A DNA stretch of 64,000 nucleotides from Sphingomonadaceae bacterium. Lineage in GTDB: Bacteria > Pseudomonadota > Alphaproteobacteria > Sphingomonadales > Sphingomonadaceae. The position numbers and the translations under genes are program-made. Location: positions 1 to 64,000 of the forward strand of contig JAFAZF010000063.1 of NCBI GenBank assembly GCA_019239915.1, read 5' to 3'. The notes beneath the pieces are model-generated. The model had not been told where the DNA came from and did no database searches. It worked only from the letters and a program-made list of their open reading frames with translations. Below, one piece after another: positions 39,356-51,800 of this stretch. Within the stretch, counting starts at the first letter, position 1; every line of letters starts with the position of its first letter.

Positions 39356-40621
39356 ATGGCAGACGCCTACATCATCGACGCGGTGCGCACGCCGCGCGGC
39401 ATCGGCAAGGTCGGCAAGGGCAAACTCGCCCACATGCATCCGCAGCACCTCGCCGCCACCGTGCTCAAGGCGCTGAAGGACCGTAATCACATCAAGACGG
39501 ACGAGGTCGACGACATCATCTGGTCGACTTCCACCCAGAAAGGGACGCAAGGCCAGGATCTCGGCCGCATGGCGGCGCTCGACGCGGGCTACGACGTCAA
39601 GGCATCCGGCGTCACGCTCGATCGCTTCTGCGGCGGCGGCATAACCTCGGTGAACTTCGCCGCCGCACAGATCATGTCCGGCATGGAGGAATGCGTCATC
39701 GCCGGCGGCACCGAGATGATGTCGCTGACTTCGACGATGGCGCAGGCGGAGGCCGCCGCCGGCTGGGCGCCGATCGGCGTCGCCGGCAGCTCCGGCAATG
39801 CCCGCCTCCAGGCGCTTCACCCGCAGAGCAACCAGGGCGTCTGCGGCGATGCCATCGCCAGCATGGAAGGCATATCGCGCGAGCAGCTCGACCGCGCCGG
39901 CTTCATCAGCCAGCAGCGCGCCGCCAAGGCGATCGAGGAAGGTCGCTTCGACAAGTCGATCGTGCCGGTGCTCGACGACGACGGCGAAGTGATCCTCGCC
40001 AAGGACGAATATCCGCGCCCCGGAACGACGCTGGAAGGGCTCGCGGCGCTCAAGCCCGCTTTCGAGGGCGTTGCCGATGTCGCGATCGACGAGAGCGGCC
40101 AGACCTTTCGGCAGGCGATCAACGCCAAATATCCCGATGTCGAGATCAAGGCGGTCCATCATGCCGGCAATTCGTCCGGCGTCGTCGACGGCGCAGCGGC
40201 GTTGCTGCTCGCCTCGAAGGACTACGCCGAGAAGATGGGCTGGAAGCCGCGCGCGCGCATCGTCGCGATGGCGAATGTCGGCGACGATCCGACGCTGATG
40301 CTCAACGCGCCCGTCCCAGCGGCCAAGAAGGCGCTCGAAAAGGCCGGTCTCAGCAAGGACGACATCGACCTCTGGGAGATCAACGAGGCGTTCGCCGTCG
40401 TGTCCGAGAAGTTCATCCGCGACCTGGAGCTCGACCGCGACAAGGTGAATGTCAATGGCGGTTCGATCGCGCTCGGCCATCCGATCGGGGCGACCGGTTC
40501 CATCCTCATCGGGACGCTGATGGACGAACTCGAGCGTACGGGCAAGAAGCGCGGGCTGGCTACCATGTGCGCCGCCGGCGGCATGGCGCCCGCGATCATC
40601 ATCGAGCGCATCGAGAGCTAG
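39356..40621 (+). CDS. Acetyl-CoA C-acyltransferase (thiolase)
   Basis: MADAYIIDAVRTPRGIGKVGKG; LDRFCGGGITSVNFAAAQIMSG; NVNGGSIALGHPIGATGSI; MCAAGGMAPAIIIER. Confidence 0.95.
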   Translation: MADAYIIDAVRTPRGIGKVGKGKLAHMHPQHLAATVLKALKDRNHIKTDEVDDIIWSTSTQKGTQGQDLGRMAALDAGYDVKASGVTLDRFCGGGITSVNFAAAQIMSGMEECVIAGGTEMMSLTSTMAQAEAAAGWAPIGVAGSSGNARLQALHPQSNQGVCGDAIASMEGISREQLDRAGFISQQRAAKAIEEGRFDKSIVPVLDDDGEVILAKDEYPRPGTTLEGLAALKPAFEGVADVAIDESGQTFRQAINAKYPDVEIKAVHHAGNSSGVVDGAAALLLASKDYAEKMGWKPRARIVAMANVGDDPTLMLNAPVPAAKKALEKAGLSKDDIDLWEINEAFAVVSEKFIRDLELDRDKVNVNGGSIALGHPIGATGSILIGTLMDELERTGKKRGLATMCAAGGMAPAIIIERIES

Positions 40622-41304
40622 GCACGGGAGGGGGCCGTTCCCTCTCTCAGCCAATCCAGCATCGCCGCCCGCGTTTCCGCCGGTCGCTCCAGAGCGGGGA
40701 TGTGGCCGCAGCGCGGCAGCAGCACGAGGCGAGCAGAGGGGATCGCGTCCGCCAGCTCGACCGAGCGCGCGGGCGGGATGATCTGATCGTCCTCACCCGC
40801 GAGCACCAGCGTGGGCACGCCGATCGCCGCAAGAGCTGAACGGGCATCGGGCCGGGCGGCGGCGGCGCGCTGCTGGCGTATGAAAGTGGCCGATCCGGCC
40901 CGCCGCAACATGGCGGTGAGACCGTCCGCAAGCGCCGGCAACGCCTCGGGATGGACCATGCCGGGAAGCATCGCGCCGATCAGGCGTTCGTAATCACGCT
41001 CCGCGGCCGCGATCATCTTGGCGCGGAGCTGTTTCTGCGTCTCGCTGTCGGGCATAGCCGAGGTGCTGATCAGCGCCAGGCGCGTAACCCGCTCCGGCGC
41101 GCGGCGCATGATCGCCAGCGCGACATATCCGCCGAGCGACGATCCCGCGAGCGCGAAGCGATCGGGAGCGCGGATCAGGATATCGTCCGCCATAGCGTCC
41201 ACGCTAGCGGCGGCGGACGTCAGCACCTGTCCGCCCGGCATATCGCCCCAGGCGCTGCCGTCGCCGCCGATCCCGGGCAGAAGCAGCAACGGCGCGCCGT
41301 TCAC
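40618..41304 (-). CDS. Alpha/beta fold hydrolase
   Basis: LLLPGIGGDGSAW; FALAGSSLGGYVALAIMRRAPERVTRLALI; RCGHIPALERPAETRAAMLDWL. Confidence 0.88.
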   Translation of the reverse strand: MNGAPLLLLPGIGGDGSAWGDMPGGQVLTSAAASVDAMADDILIRAPDRFALAGSSLGGYVALAIMRRAPERVTRLALISTSAMPDSETQKQLRAKMIAAAERDYERLIGAMLPGMVHPEALPALADGLTAMLRRAGSATFIRQQRAAAARPDARSALAAIGVPTLVLAGEDDQIIPPARSVELADAIPSARLVLLPRCGHIPALERPAETRAAMLDWLREGTAPSRA

Positions 41305-42674
41305 ACCAGCGCCTCATAGTCGCCGAGTGCCCCGCTCAGCGACTGCGCGACCCGATCGGCATCGGGCACACGCGTTGGATCGGCCATGATGCCGACATCG
41401 AGCCGCTCGGCGTTGCGGCGCGAGGTGATGTTGAGGAAGCGGCCCGATCCGATGATCGGCACGGGATAGTTGGCGACGAGCGGGAAGCCGGCGTAGCGCA
41501 ACTGTTCGGCGGGTCCCGGCACGTTCGAAACGGAGATGTTGCCCGGCAGGATCGTCTCGCCCGCTTGGCCCCCAAAGCGCGCGCGGCGATCGCGCGCGCC
41601 ATAGGGCCTTTCGGGCTGATCGAGCACCGCCTCGTCGAGCGTCGAGCGCGCCAGCTCGCGTCGCATCTCGGCCTGGATCGCGCGCAGCCGCGCGATCGGA
41701 TCGGCGATGTCGGTGGCGATGTGCGGGTGAAGCGCGACGATCCGGTTGCCGTACGCGCCGTGCTCGGGCTTGCGGTAGCTGCGGGCTGAGTTGACGACGA
41801 TCGGCGCGGCCGGAAGGTCGTCGAGATCGAGCAGCAGCCGACGCACCGCAGCCGAGCACAGCGCGAGGAAGAGATCGTTGATCGTTCCTCCGAGCGCGGC
41901 CGCGACGCGCTTCACGCGCGCGAAATCCAGCTGAACGGTCGCGTAGGCACGTTCCGGCCCGATCGCTCCCCCCATCCGCAGTGCAGGCGTGCGCGGGCGG
42001 CGCGTCGCCGGATCGTCACGCAACGCCTTGAGCGCAGCCAGAGCGGCCTCGCGGTCGTTCCTGTGGCGCTCGCGGAGTGCCGCTTCGCGCGCGAAGCGCT
42101 CGTCCGCCAGACGGCGCCACTCCTCTTCCGGCGGCGGCACCGCATCCATCGCTCGAGGCGGCACGGCGAGCGCGGCGTCGGAAAGCAGGCGCAGGATCGT
42201 CTGCACGCCGATGCCGTCGGCGAGCGCGTGGTGGATCTGCACGAACAGTGCCGCCCCGCCGCCCGCGATCTCCTCATAGACATGGATACGATAGGGCGCC
42301 GATGCGAGATCGAGCCGCGCCATGGCGCGGAGCGCGACATCCGCGCGCAATCGGGCCGCGATCCACGGTTCCGCCGACGGCACGGACAGGACGTGCCGAT
42401 CGGAAGCGGCAACATCCACCCAGACATCCGAATCATAGCCGTCCGGCGCCTCGACGAGCCGGCATTGCAGCGGCGTTGCCGGCAACCGCTCCGCGAGATG
42501 CCGCCGGATATCGCCCGGAAAGCGCCCACGCGCCTCTTCCGGCACATCCAAAACCAACAGCGCGCCGATGTGAAGCGGCGACGCATCGGTCTCTGCGAGC
42601 ACCATAAAGTGATCGTCCGGGCGGAGCCGAGACACGCCCGGCGTCAGCACGTCTTCGCTCAGGGGTCCGGTCAC
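41301..42674 (-). CDS. Wax ester synthase/diacylglycerol acyltransferase-like (WS/DGAT) protein
   Basis: HHxxxDG motif in LFVQIHHALADGIGVQTILRLL; C-terminal ISVSNVPGPAEQLRYAGFPLVANYPVPI; ATGA overlap with hydrolase. Confidence 0.85.
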   Translation of the reverse strand: MTGPLSEDVLTPGVSRLRPDDHFMVLAETDASPLHIGALLVLDVPEEARGRFPGDIRRHLAERLPATPLQCRLVEAPDGYDSDVWVDVAASDRHVLSVPSAEPWIAARLRADVALRAMARLDLASAPYRIHVYEEIAGGGAALFVQIHHALADGIGVQTILRLLSDAALAVPPRAMDAVPPPEEEWRRLADERFAREAALRERHRNDREAALAALKALRDDPATRRPRTPALRMGGAIGPERAYATVQLDFARVKRVAAALGGTINDLFLALCSAAVRRLLLDLDDLPAAPIVVNSARSYRKPEHGAYGNRIVALHPHIATDIADPIARLRAIQAEMRRELARSTLDEAVLDQPERPYGARDRRARFGGQAGETILPGNISVSNVPGPAEQLRYAGFPLVANYPVPIIGSGRFLNITSRRNAERLDVGIMADPTRVPDADRVAQSLSGALGDYEALV

Positions 42675-42697
42675 CGGCGCGCAACCCGTGGCAACGG

Positions 42698-44245
42698 TCA
42701 GTCGACGCGTTCCTCGTTGCGGCCGACGCCGGCCAGATCCTCGGCATAGCCCTTCTTGCGCTCGACCTCCATCTGACGGAGGATTTGGATCCGCTGCGCC
42801 TGCGGGCTCCCCGCGCCGTGAAGCGATTCAGTAAGATAGCCGACGGCATTGCGGCCGAGCGTCATGTTCTCGATCAACCGCAGCATGCGCTGGCGATGCT
42901 CGACCGGCACGTTCGATCGGCCTTGCAGATATTTCTTGAGGATCGGCCCCGTCACCTCGTGCTCGAAATCCTGCTCGCTCGGCAGCGTCACCATCAACCC
43001 GCCCGCAAGATCCTGCGCCAACCGGCTGATCTCGTAGGGAAAGCGCGTGACATTGTGCTTGCAGACATTGGCCAGCATGCCGTCGTTCATATAGATGCCC
43101 GACGGCAATTCCTTGGCTTCATGGCTGGAGGCGATTGCCGAGGAGAAGATCGTCTCGTTGAGGTGGGTCATCTCGACGAGTTTGTCCTTTACATGGCTCG
43201 CCTGATCGGCACCGTTATACTCCGCAATCGCCGCCGCCGCTCCGACCATGACGTCACCGAGGCCCGTCTTGCAGACATAGGAGGCGCGGTGATAGCTCGT
43301 GAAGCGCGCCACCATCTCCTGCGCGAACTCATATTCGCCGTCCATGAAGACATGCTCCCAGGGGATGAACACGTCGTCGAACACGACGAGCGTCTCCTGG
43401 CCGCCGAACTTCGCGTTGCCCTTGTCGATCTCGCCCTTTTCCATCGCCCGCGTGTCGCAGGACTGGCGACCGTAGATATAGGTAAGCCCCTCGGCGTCAC
43501 CCGGCACCATGCCGACGACGGCGTAGTCCTTGTCCTTTTCGCCCAGGTTCATGGTGGGCATCACGCAGATCCAGTGCGAATTGAGCCCACCGGTCATGTG
43601 CGCCTTGGCGCCGCGCACGTAGAGGCCTTTCTCCGTGCGCCGCGTCACGTGCATGAACAGATCGGGATCCACTTGCTCGCTCGGCCGCTTCGAGCGATCA
43701 CCCTTCGGATCGGTCATGCCGGCGCCGACGATGATGTTGTTGCGCTGCGCGTTCTTCATGAACTCCAGATAGCGCTGATGATAGCTGGTGCCGTGCTTCC
43801 GATCGATGTCGTAGGTGATCGAGTGAAGCACCGAAATGGTGTCCAGCCCCGCGCAGCGCTGGAAGCAGGTTCCGGTCCGCTGGCCCATCCGCCGTTGCAT
43901 CCGGTTCTTCATCACGAGATCGTTGGGGCTGCCGACGATGTGCAGGAAGCGGTTCACCGGCGCATCGATCAGCTTGCTATGCGCGGTCGCCAGCTCCGGA
44001 TCCTCGACGGCGAGATCGTAGGTCTCGGCAAGCGCGTTGATCGAGGGGCGGATGATCGGATGATCGACCGGCTCGTCGATCTTCTCGCCGAACAGATACA
44101 CGGTGACGTCGCGCCCCCGCAGCGATTCGACGTAGCTCTTGCCGTCGACGACGGGATGGAAGCGCGCCCAGCGCTCCTCGGCGCCTTCCTCACGACGGTT
44201 AGGGCCGGTCTCGATCCGATCGACGGCGCGAACGGTGGTGGACAT
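42698..44245 (-). CDS. 4-hydroxyphenylacetate 3-monooxygenase-family oxygenase (HpaB-like)
   Basis: RGRDVTVYLFGEKIDEPVDHPIIRPSINALAETYDLA; GAKAHMTGGLNSHWICVMPT; VFIPWEHVFMDGEYEFA; start at MSTTVRAVDRIE. Confidence 0.88.
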   Translation of the reverse strand: MSTTVRAVDRIETGPNRREEGAEERWARFHPVVDGKSYVESLRGRDVTVYLFGEKIDEPVDHPIIRPSINALAETYDLAVEDPELATAHSKLIDAPVNRFLHIVGSPNDLVMKNRMQRRMGQRTGTCFQRCAGLDTISVLHSITYDIDRKHGTSYHQRYLEFMKNAQRNNIIVGAGMTDPKGDRSKRPSEQVDPDLFMHVTRRTEKGLYVRGAKAHMTGGLNSHWICVMPTMNLGEKDKDYAVVGMVPGDAEGLTYIYGRQSCDTRAMEKGEIDKGNAKFGGQETLVVFDDVFIPWEHVFMDGEYEFAQEMVARFTSYHRASYVCKTGLGDVMVGAAAAIAEYNGADQASHVKDKLVEMTHLNETIFSSAIASSHEAKELPSGIYMNDGMLANVCKHNVTRFPYEISRLAQDLAGGLMVTLPSEQDFEHEVTGPILKKYLQGRSNVPVEHRQRMLRLIENMTLGRNAVGYLTESLHGAGSPQAQRIQILRQMEVERKKGYAEDLAGVGRNEERVD

Positions 44246-44389
44246 TGGCGAAGCTCCTGGATGACGGGTCCGCCGTCGGCCGGGCCGGCCGGCGAACCTG
44301 CTGTGCTTGAGGGCTATTGTCGCGCATCTCGGGAGCGGCGATAAGGACATTATCGGCGAGAAAAGCTCACCATATCGCGCAGAATTCGA

Positions 44390-45406
44390 ATGGCGACGAT
44401 CGACCGCTACTATTTTCACGTCTGCACCGACGGTGCGCGCAGGCAAGGCGTCGACGTTGACGCGCTGATGCGGTCAGCGGGGGTCGAGCCAGCCGATCTT
44501 CACGATCCGCTCTGGCGCGGCGACATTGATGCCATGGCGCGGCTGGTGCGGGGGATCTGGTCGGCGCTCGGTGACGAGTTCATGGGCTATACGCAGCATC
44601 CTATGCCGATCGGCGCCTTCGCCTTCGCTTGCGAGATGGCGCGAGACGCGGGCTCGGTGGGCGAAGGGATGCGGCGCGCCGTCCGGTTCTACAATCTCGC
44701 CACGCGCGACATCGCAACGCGCCTCACCTTGCGCGGCGACATCGCGTCGATTGCGGTTCGCTTCGCCGAACCCGCGCGTGACCCCACCCATTATTTCAGT
44801 GAGTTTTGGCTAATCATCTGGCATCGGCTTGCCTGCTGGCTGGCCGGTGAAACGGTGCCGATGCTCGATGCCCGCTTCGACTATCCTCGTCCAGACGCCT
44901 ATTTCGCCGAATTCAAGCACCTCTTCCCCTGCCCTCATCATTTCGATGCCGGCGAGCGGATGATCCGCCTCGATGGCCGTGCGCTGGCGGGTCCGATCCG
45001 CCGAACGCGCGAGGAACTTGCGGTGATGCTCGAGCGTGCGCCGCTCGACATGATGACCATCCCGGCCAGCGATCATGGCCTCGCGCCGCACGTCCGCCGG
45101 ATTTTGACCGCGACGCCCGGTCTGACGCTCGCGGAACTCGCAGCGGGGTTGTCGATATCCCCCGACACGGTGCGCCGGACCTTGCGGGGCGAAGGCACCG
45201 GCTGGGTGGCGATCCGCGAGGATGTGCGCCGCGCGGCGGCGATACGCGCGCTCGCCGACAGCGGCCGATCGGTCGAGGCGATCGCGGCGGACCTCGGTTA
45301 CGCCGAGCCGCGATCCTTCACCCGCGCCTTCCGCTCCTGGACCGGCAAGAGTCCTTCCGCCTATCGGCGCGGATCATTCCGCGCGCCCGCGTCGCCGCAA
45401 CCATGA
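44390..45406 (+). CDS. AraC family transcriptional regulator
   Basis: C-terminal HTH: LTLAELAAGLSISPDTVRRTLRGEGTGW...SVEAIAADLGYAEPRSFTRAFRSWTGKSPSAYRR. Confidence 0.92.
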   Translation: MATIDRYYFHVCTDGARRQGVDVDALMRSAGVEPADLHDPLWRGDIDAMARLVRGIWSALGDEFMGYTQHPMPIGAFAFACEMARDAGSVGEGMRRAVRFYNLATRDIATRLTLRGDIASIAVRFAEPARDPTHYFSEFWLIIWHRLACWLAGETVPMLDARFDYPRPDAYFAEFKHLFPCPHHFDAGERMIRLDGRALAGPIRRTREELAVMLERAPLDMMTIPASDHGLAPHVRRILTATPGLTLAELAAGLSISPDTVRRTLRGEGTGWVAIREDVRRAAAIRALADSGRSVEAIAADLGYAEPRSFTRAFRSWTGKSPSAYRRGSFRAPASPQP

Positions 45407-45491
45407 TAGCAGAAGCAAACCGCGCACTTTTTCGTTTCTCAAGCGCGGGGGCGCTGCCTACAGGCAAGCCTACCGAAGCGGAGACGGGCTG

Positions 45492-46325
45492 ATGAGCGGA
45501 CACCTCTTTGATCTGAGCGGCAAGACCATCGTCGTCACCGGCGGCGGGCGCGGCATCGGCCGCGGCATCGTGCGCGCGCTGGCACGCGCGAACGCGAACA
45601 TCGTGATTTCCGGACGCGGTCAGGGTCCGCTGGCGGAGACCGCCGAGGAGGTCGCGGCGATCGGCGCACCGGCGATCGTGGTTCCGGCGGACATCACCAG
45701 CATGGCCGATCTCGAGCGCCTCGCGGCGACAGCGCTCGAGCGCTTCGGCGCGATCGACGGCTGGGTCAACAACGCCGGCAGCGCCAGCCCCAGCGACGTC
45801 GGGCCGCTGATCGGCATCGACGAGCGGCAATGGGACGCCGTCGTCGACCTCAATTTCAAATGGACCTTCTTCGCCTGCCAGATCGCTGCCAAAGCGATGA
45901 CGCGCGGCGGATCGATCGTGAACGTCACCTCGCGCAGCGCGTCCCAGCCCAATCCGAACACCGGCCAATATGGCGCCGCCAAGGCCGGCGTCGAGAACCT
46001 CACCGCCACCATGGCGGTCGAGTGGGGCCATATGGGCATCCGCGTGAACGCGATCGCGCCCGGCGTCGTGCTCACCGAGCAGAGCACCACCCAAGGCTCG
46101 ATGAAATCGGAAAGCCGCCGTCAGCGCCAGATCGACACGGTGCCGCTGCGCCGTCTCGGCGTGGTCGATGATGTCGGCCCGCTCGCCGTCTATCTGGTCA
46201 GCGACGAGGCGTCGTGGATCAGCGGCGCGATCATCCCGGTCAACGGCGGCAGCCGCGTTCCGGTCGGCTATCTGAGCTACCTCCATCACGTGAATGAACG
46301 GATGCGGGCGCAGGAGAACGGCTGA
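45492..46325 (+). CDS. SDR family oxidoreductase
   Basis: VTGGGRGIGRGIVRALARANANIVISGR; NNAGSASPSD; YGAAKAGVENLT. Confidence 0.9.
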   Translation: MSGHLFDLSGKTIVVTGGGRGIGRGIVRALARANANIVISGRGQGPLAETAEEVAAIGAPAIVVPADITSMADLERLAATALERFGAIDGWVNNAGSASPSDVGPLIGIDERQWDAVVDLNFKWTFFACQIAAKAMTRGGSIVNVTSRSASQPNPNTGQYGAAKAGVENLTATMAVEWGHMGIRVNAIAPGVVLTEQSTTQGSMKSESRRQRQIDTVPLRRLGVVDDVGPLAVYLVSDEASWISGAIIPVNGGSRVPVGYLSYLHHVNERMRAQENG

Positions 46326-46463
46326 GCGGGGCGGACGCTCAAGCCCCCGATCGTCCTCGCCCGCGCTGCGGGAAGGCCGCGTTGATCGGGCGAAGGCGCT
46401 CGTAGGCGTTGCGCTTTTCGCCTGCGTTGAGCGCGCCCGCTGTCGCTGCTAGGGGCGAAGTCC

Positions 46464-48260
46464 ATGGCTCGCCCTCCCCGTTCCGCCACGCCGCCCGATC
46501 CCGCGCGCGCCGCCGAGCGGAGCCTGGGCAATCTGCGCCTCGTCCTGCGCTTCGCCTTCGCCTATCCCGGGCAGATCGCGGGCGCGATGGTCGCGCTCAT
46601 CCTGGCCGCGGCCGCGACGCTCGCCATCCCGAGCGGCTTCAAGCGCGTGATCGACAAGGGCTTCGTCGCCCATGGTGGGCAGGTCGGCCCCTATTTCCGC
46701 TATCTGCTGCTGATCGTCGTCGTCTTGGCTCTGGCCTCGGCCTGCCGCTATTTCTTCATCTCGTGGCTGGGCGAGCGGGTCGTGGCCGACATGCGCATCG
46801 CAGTGCATGGCAACTTGCTCCGGCTGGCGCCGCGTTTCTTCGAGGAAAATCGCCCGTCGGAGATCGCGTCGCGCCTCACCGCCGACACCACGATCATCGA
46901 GCAGGTGATCACCAGCGCCTTTTCGGTCGCGTTGCGCAACGCGGTCACGGCGATCGGCGGCCTTGCCTATCTGCTGGTGATCTCGCCGAAGCTCACCGGT
47001 GAGCTGATCCTGCTGATCCCCATGGCGATCTTTCCGATCATGATCCTCGGGCGGCGTGTGCGCGGCTACTCGCGGCAGGGTCAGGATCGCATCGCCGACG
47101 TCGGCGCGATGGCGGTCGAGACGCTCGGCGCGATGAAGATCGTCCAGGCATTCGGGCAGGAAGAGCGCGAGCGCGGCCGCTTCCATGACGCCGCCACGCG
47201 CGCCTTCGCCACCGCGCGGACGCGCATCGCGTGGCGCGCGGTGATGACCGCGATCGTGATCGCGCTCATCTTCGGATCGATCACGCTGGTGATGTGGCAG
47301 AGCGCGCTCGACTTCACCGCCGGCCGGCTCTCGGGCGGCGACATTGCCGCGTTCGTCTTCACCGGCGTGTTGGTCGCCGGCTCGTTCGGCGCGCTGACCG
47401 ATGTCTATGGCGATCTGCTCCGCGGCGCGGCGGCCGCAAGCCGGCTTGGCCAGCTGCTGAACGAGGTCGCCGACATCAAGGCGCCCGCCGCGCCGCGCGC
47501 GTTGCCGATGCCCGCGCGGGGTGCGTTGCGCTTCGATGCCGTCACCTTCCGCTACCCGGCGCGTCCCGAGCATGCCGCGCTGGAGGATTTTCGCCTTTCG
47601 GTGGCGCCCGGCGAGCGGATTGCCGTCGTCGGCCCGTCGGGAGCTGGCAAATCGACGCTGTTCCAGCTTGCCTTGCGCTTCTACGATCCGACCAGCGGCA
47701 CGGTCAGCCTCGATGGCGTGGCGCTTCCCGAAGCTGATCCAGCGGCGATCCGCGCGCGCGTCGCGGTGGTGCCGCAGGAGACGGTGATCTTCGGCGCGTC
47801 CGCGCGCGACAATCTTCGCTACGGCCGCTGGGACGCCGATGACGACGCGCTGTGGTCCGCCGCCGAGGCCGCCAACGCCGCCGATTTCCTGCGCGCGCTG
47901 CCGCAGGGGCTCGACACCTTCCTCGGCGAAGGCGGTGCGCGGCTCTCGGGCGGCCAGCGCCAGCGCATCGCGATCGCCCGTGCGCTGCTGCGCGACGCAC
48001 CGCTGCTGCTGCTCGACGAGGCAACCTCGGCGCTCGACGCCGAAAGCGAGCGGCTCGTCCAGACGGCGCTCGAGCGGCTGATGGAGGACCGCACCAGCAT
48101 CGTCATCGCGCACCGCCTCGCGACGATCCGTGCGGTGGACCGCATCGTGGTGATGGACGAGGGGCGGATCGTCGAGGAAGGCAGCCATGAGGCGCTCACC
48201 GCGCGCGGCGGCCTCTATGCACGACTCGCCAGCCTCCAGTTCGAGACGAGCGCGGCTTAG
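46464..48260 (+). CDS. ABC transporter, fused permease and ATP-binding protein (MsbA-like exporter)
   Basis: VGPSGAGKSTLFQLALRFYDPTSG Walker A; LSGGQRQRIAIARALLRDAPLLLLDEATSALD signature and Walker B. Confidence 0.94.
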   Translation: MARPPRSATPPDPARAAERSLGNLRLVLRFAFAYPGQIAGAMVALILAAAATLAIPSGFKRVIDKGFVAHGGQVGPYFRYLLLIVVVLALASACRYFFISWLGERVVADMRIAVHGNLLRLAPRFFEENRPSEIASRLTADTTIIEQVITSAFSVALRNAVTAIGGLAYLLVISPKLTGELILLIPMAIFPIMILGRRVRGYSRQGQDRIADVGAMAVETLGAMKIVQAFGQEERERGRFHDAATRAFATARTRIAWRAVMTAIVIALIFGSITLVMWQSALDFTAGRLSGGDIAAFVFTGVLVAGSFGALTDVYGDLLRGAAAASRLGQLLNEVADIKAPAAPRALPMPARGALRFDAVTFRYPARPEHAALEDFRLSVAPGERIAVVGPSGAGKSTLFQLALRFYDPTSGTVSLDGVALPEADPAAIRARVAVVPQETVIFGASARDNLRYGRWDADDDALWSAAEAANAADFLRALPQGLDTFLGEGGARLSGGQRQRIAIARALLRDAPLLLLDEATSALDAESERLVQTALERLMEDRTSIVIAHRLATIRAVDRIVVMDEGRIVEEGSHEALTARGGLYARLASLQFETSAA

Positions 48261-48279
48261 GCCGACTGCCCGTCCAAAC

Positions 48280-48363
48280 CCGTTCGTGCCGAGCGAAATC
48301 GAAGCAGGTGCGAGACGCCGTTGCGTTCTTGGCACATCCTTCGCGTTCGCTCAGGATGAGCGG
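48280..48363. repeat. Dispersed inverted-repeat element (CGTTCGTGCCGAGC...TCGAAG family)
   Basis: cgttcgtgccgagcgaaatcgaag and inverted catccttcgcgttcgctcaggatgagcgg. Confidence 0.65.
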
Positions 48364-48385
48364 ATCGCTTGCTGAGACGTTGACA

Positions 48386-49096
48386 TCAAATAAGGAACAC
48401 GTCGCCGGCGCTCACGCAGACGATTTCCCCGCCCGGCATCCGCAGCCTGAGCGCACCTTGATCGTCGAGCCCATCGAACAGTCCGTCCAGCACCTCGCCG
48501 CCCGGCATGGCGACACGAAGCGCGGTGCCGACGGCGTGCGCCCGCTCGCGCCAGCGGGCTATCACCGGCGTCGGGCCGGCATTCCGCCAGCGTGCGAGCC
48601 AGCGCGCGAAAGCCTCCGCAAGATCGCCAAGGAACAGATCGGGCGGCGGAGGCGCGATGCCTGCGGCAGCCAGCGTCGTTGCCGGTCGATCGATGTCCGC
48701 TGGGGCATGCGCGAGGTTGACGCCGAAGCCGGCCACCACCGCATTGCTTTCGCGCTCGAGCAGGATGCCCGCGAGCTTGACACCGCCCAGCAGCAGATCG
48801 TTGGGCCACTTCAGCGCCAACGGCGCCTCGCCTGACCAGCCCCGCGCCGCCTCCTCGAGCGCGACGGCGGCGACGAGCGCAAGCCCTGGCGCGGGCGGAT
48901 CATCCTTGCGCAGCCGCACCAGCGTGCTCGCCGAGAGATTGCCTGGCGGCGCGATCCAGGCGCGCCCCTGCCGTCCGCGTCCGGCGCGCTGCACCTCGGC
49001 GCGCAGCCACAGCCCTTCGCCGGCGCCCTCGCGTGCAAGCGCCATGACGTCATCGTTGGTCGAGCCGGTCTCGGCGACGGTGCGGATATCGGGCAC
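48386..49096 (-). CDS. birA: Biotin--[acetyl-CoA-carboxylase] ligase
   Basis: GSTNDDVM; RAGRGRQGRAWIAPPGNLSAS; LKWPNDLLLGGVKLAGILLE. Confidence 0.92.
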   Translation of the reverse strand: MPDIRTVAETGSTNDDVMALAREGAGEGLWLRAEVQRAGRGRQGRAWIAPPGNLSASTLVRLRKDDPPAPGLALVAAVALEEAARGWSGEAPLALKWPNDLLLGGVKLAGILLERESNAVVAGFGVNLAHAPADIDRPATTLAAAGIAPPPPDLFLGDLAEAFARWLARWRNAGPTPVIARWRERAHAVGTALRVAMPGGEVLDGLFDGLDDQGALRLRMPGGEIVCVSAGDVFLI

Positions 49097-49108
49097 CAGG
49101 CTTGCGGC

Positions 49109-51790
<2,682 letters not shown>

Positions 51791-51800
51791 TGCATACTCG

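Noticed and set aside
46449-48335. 628-aa minus-strand ORF opposite the ABC transporter
   Set aside because: Shadow ORF; ABC motifs on plus strand are unambiguous
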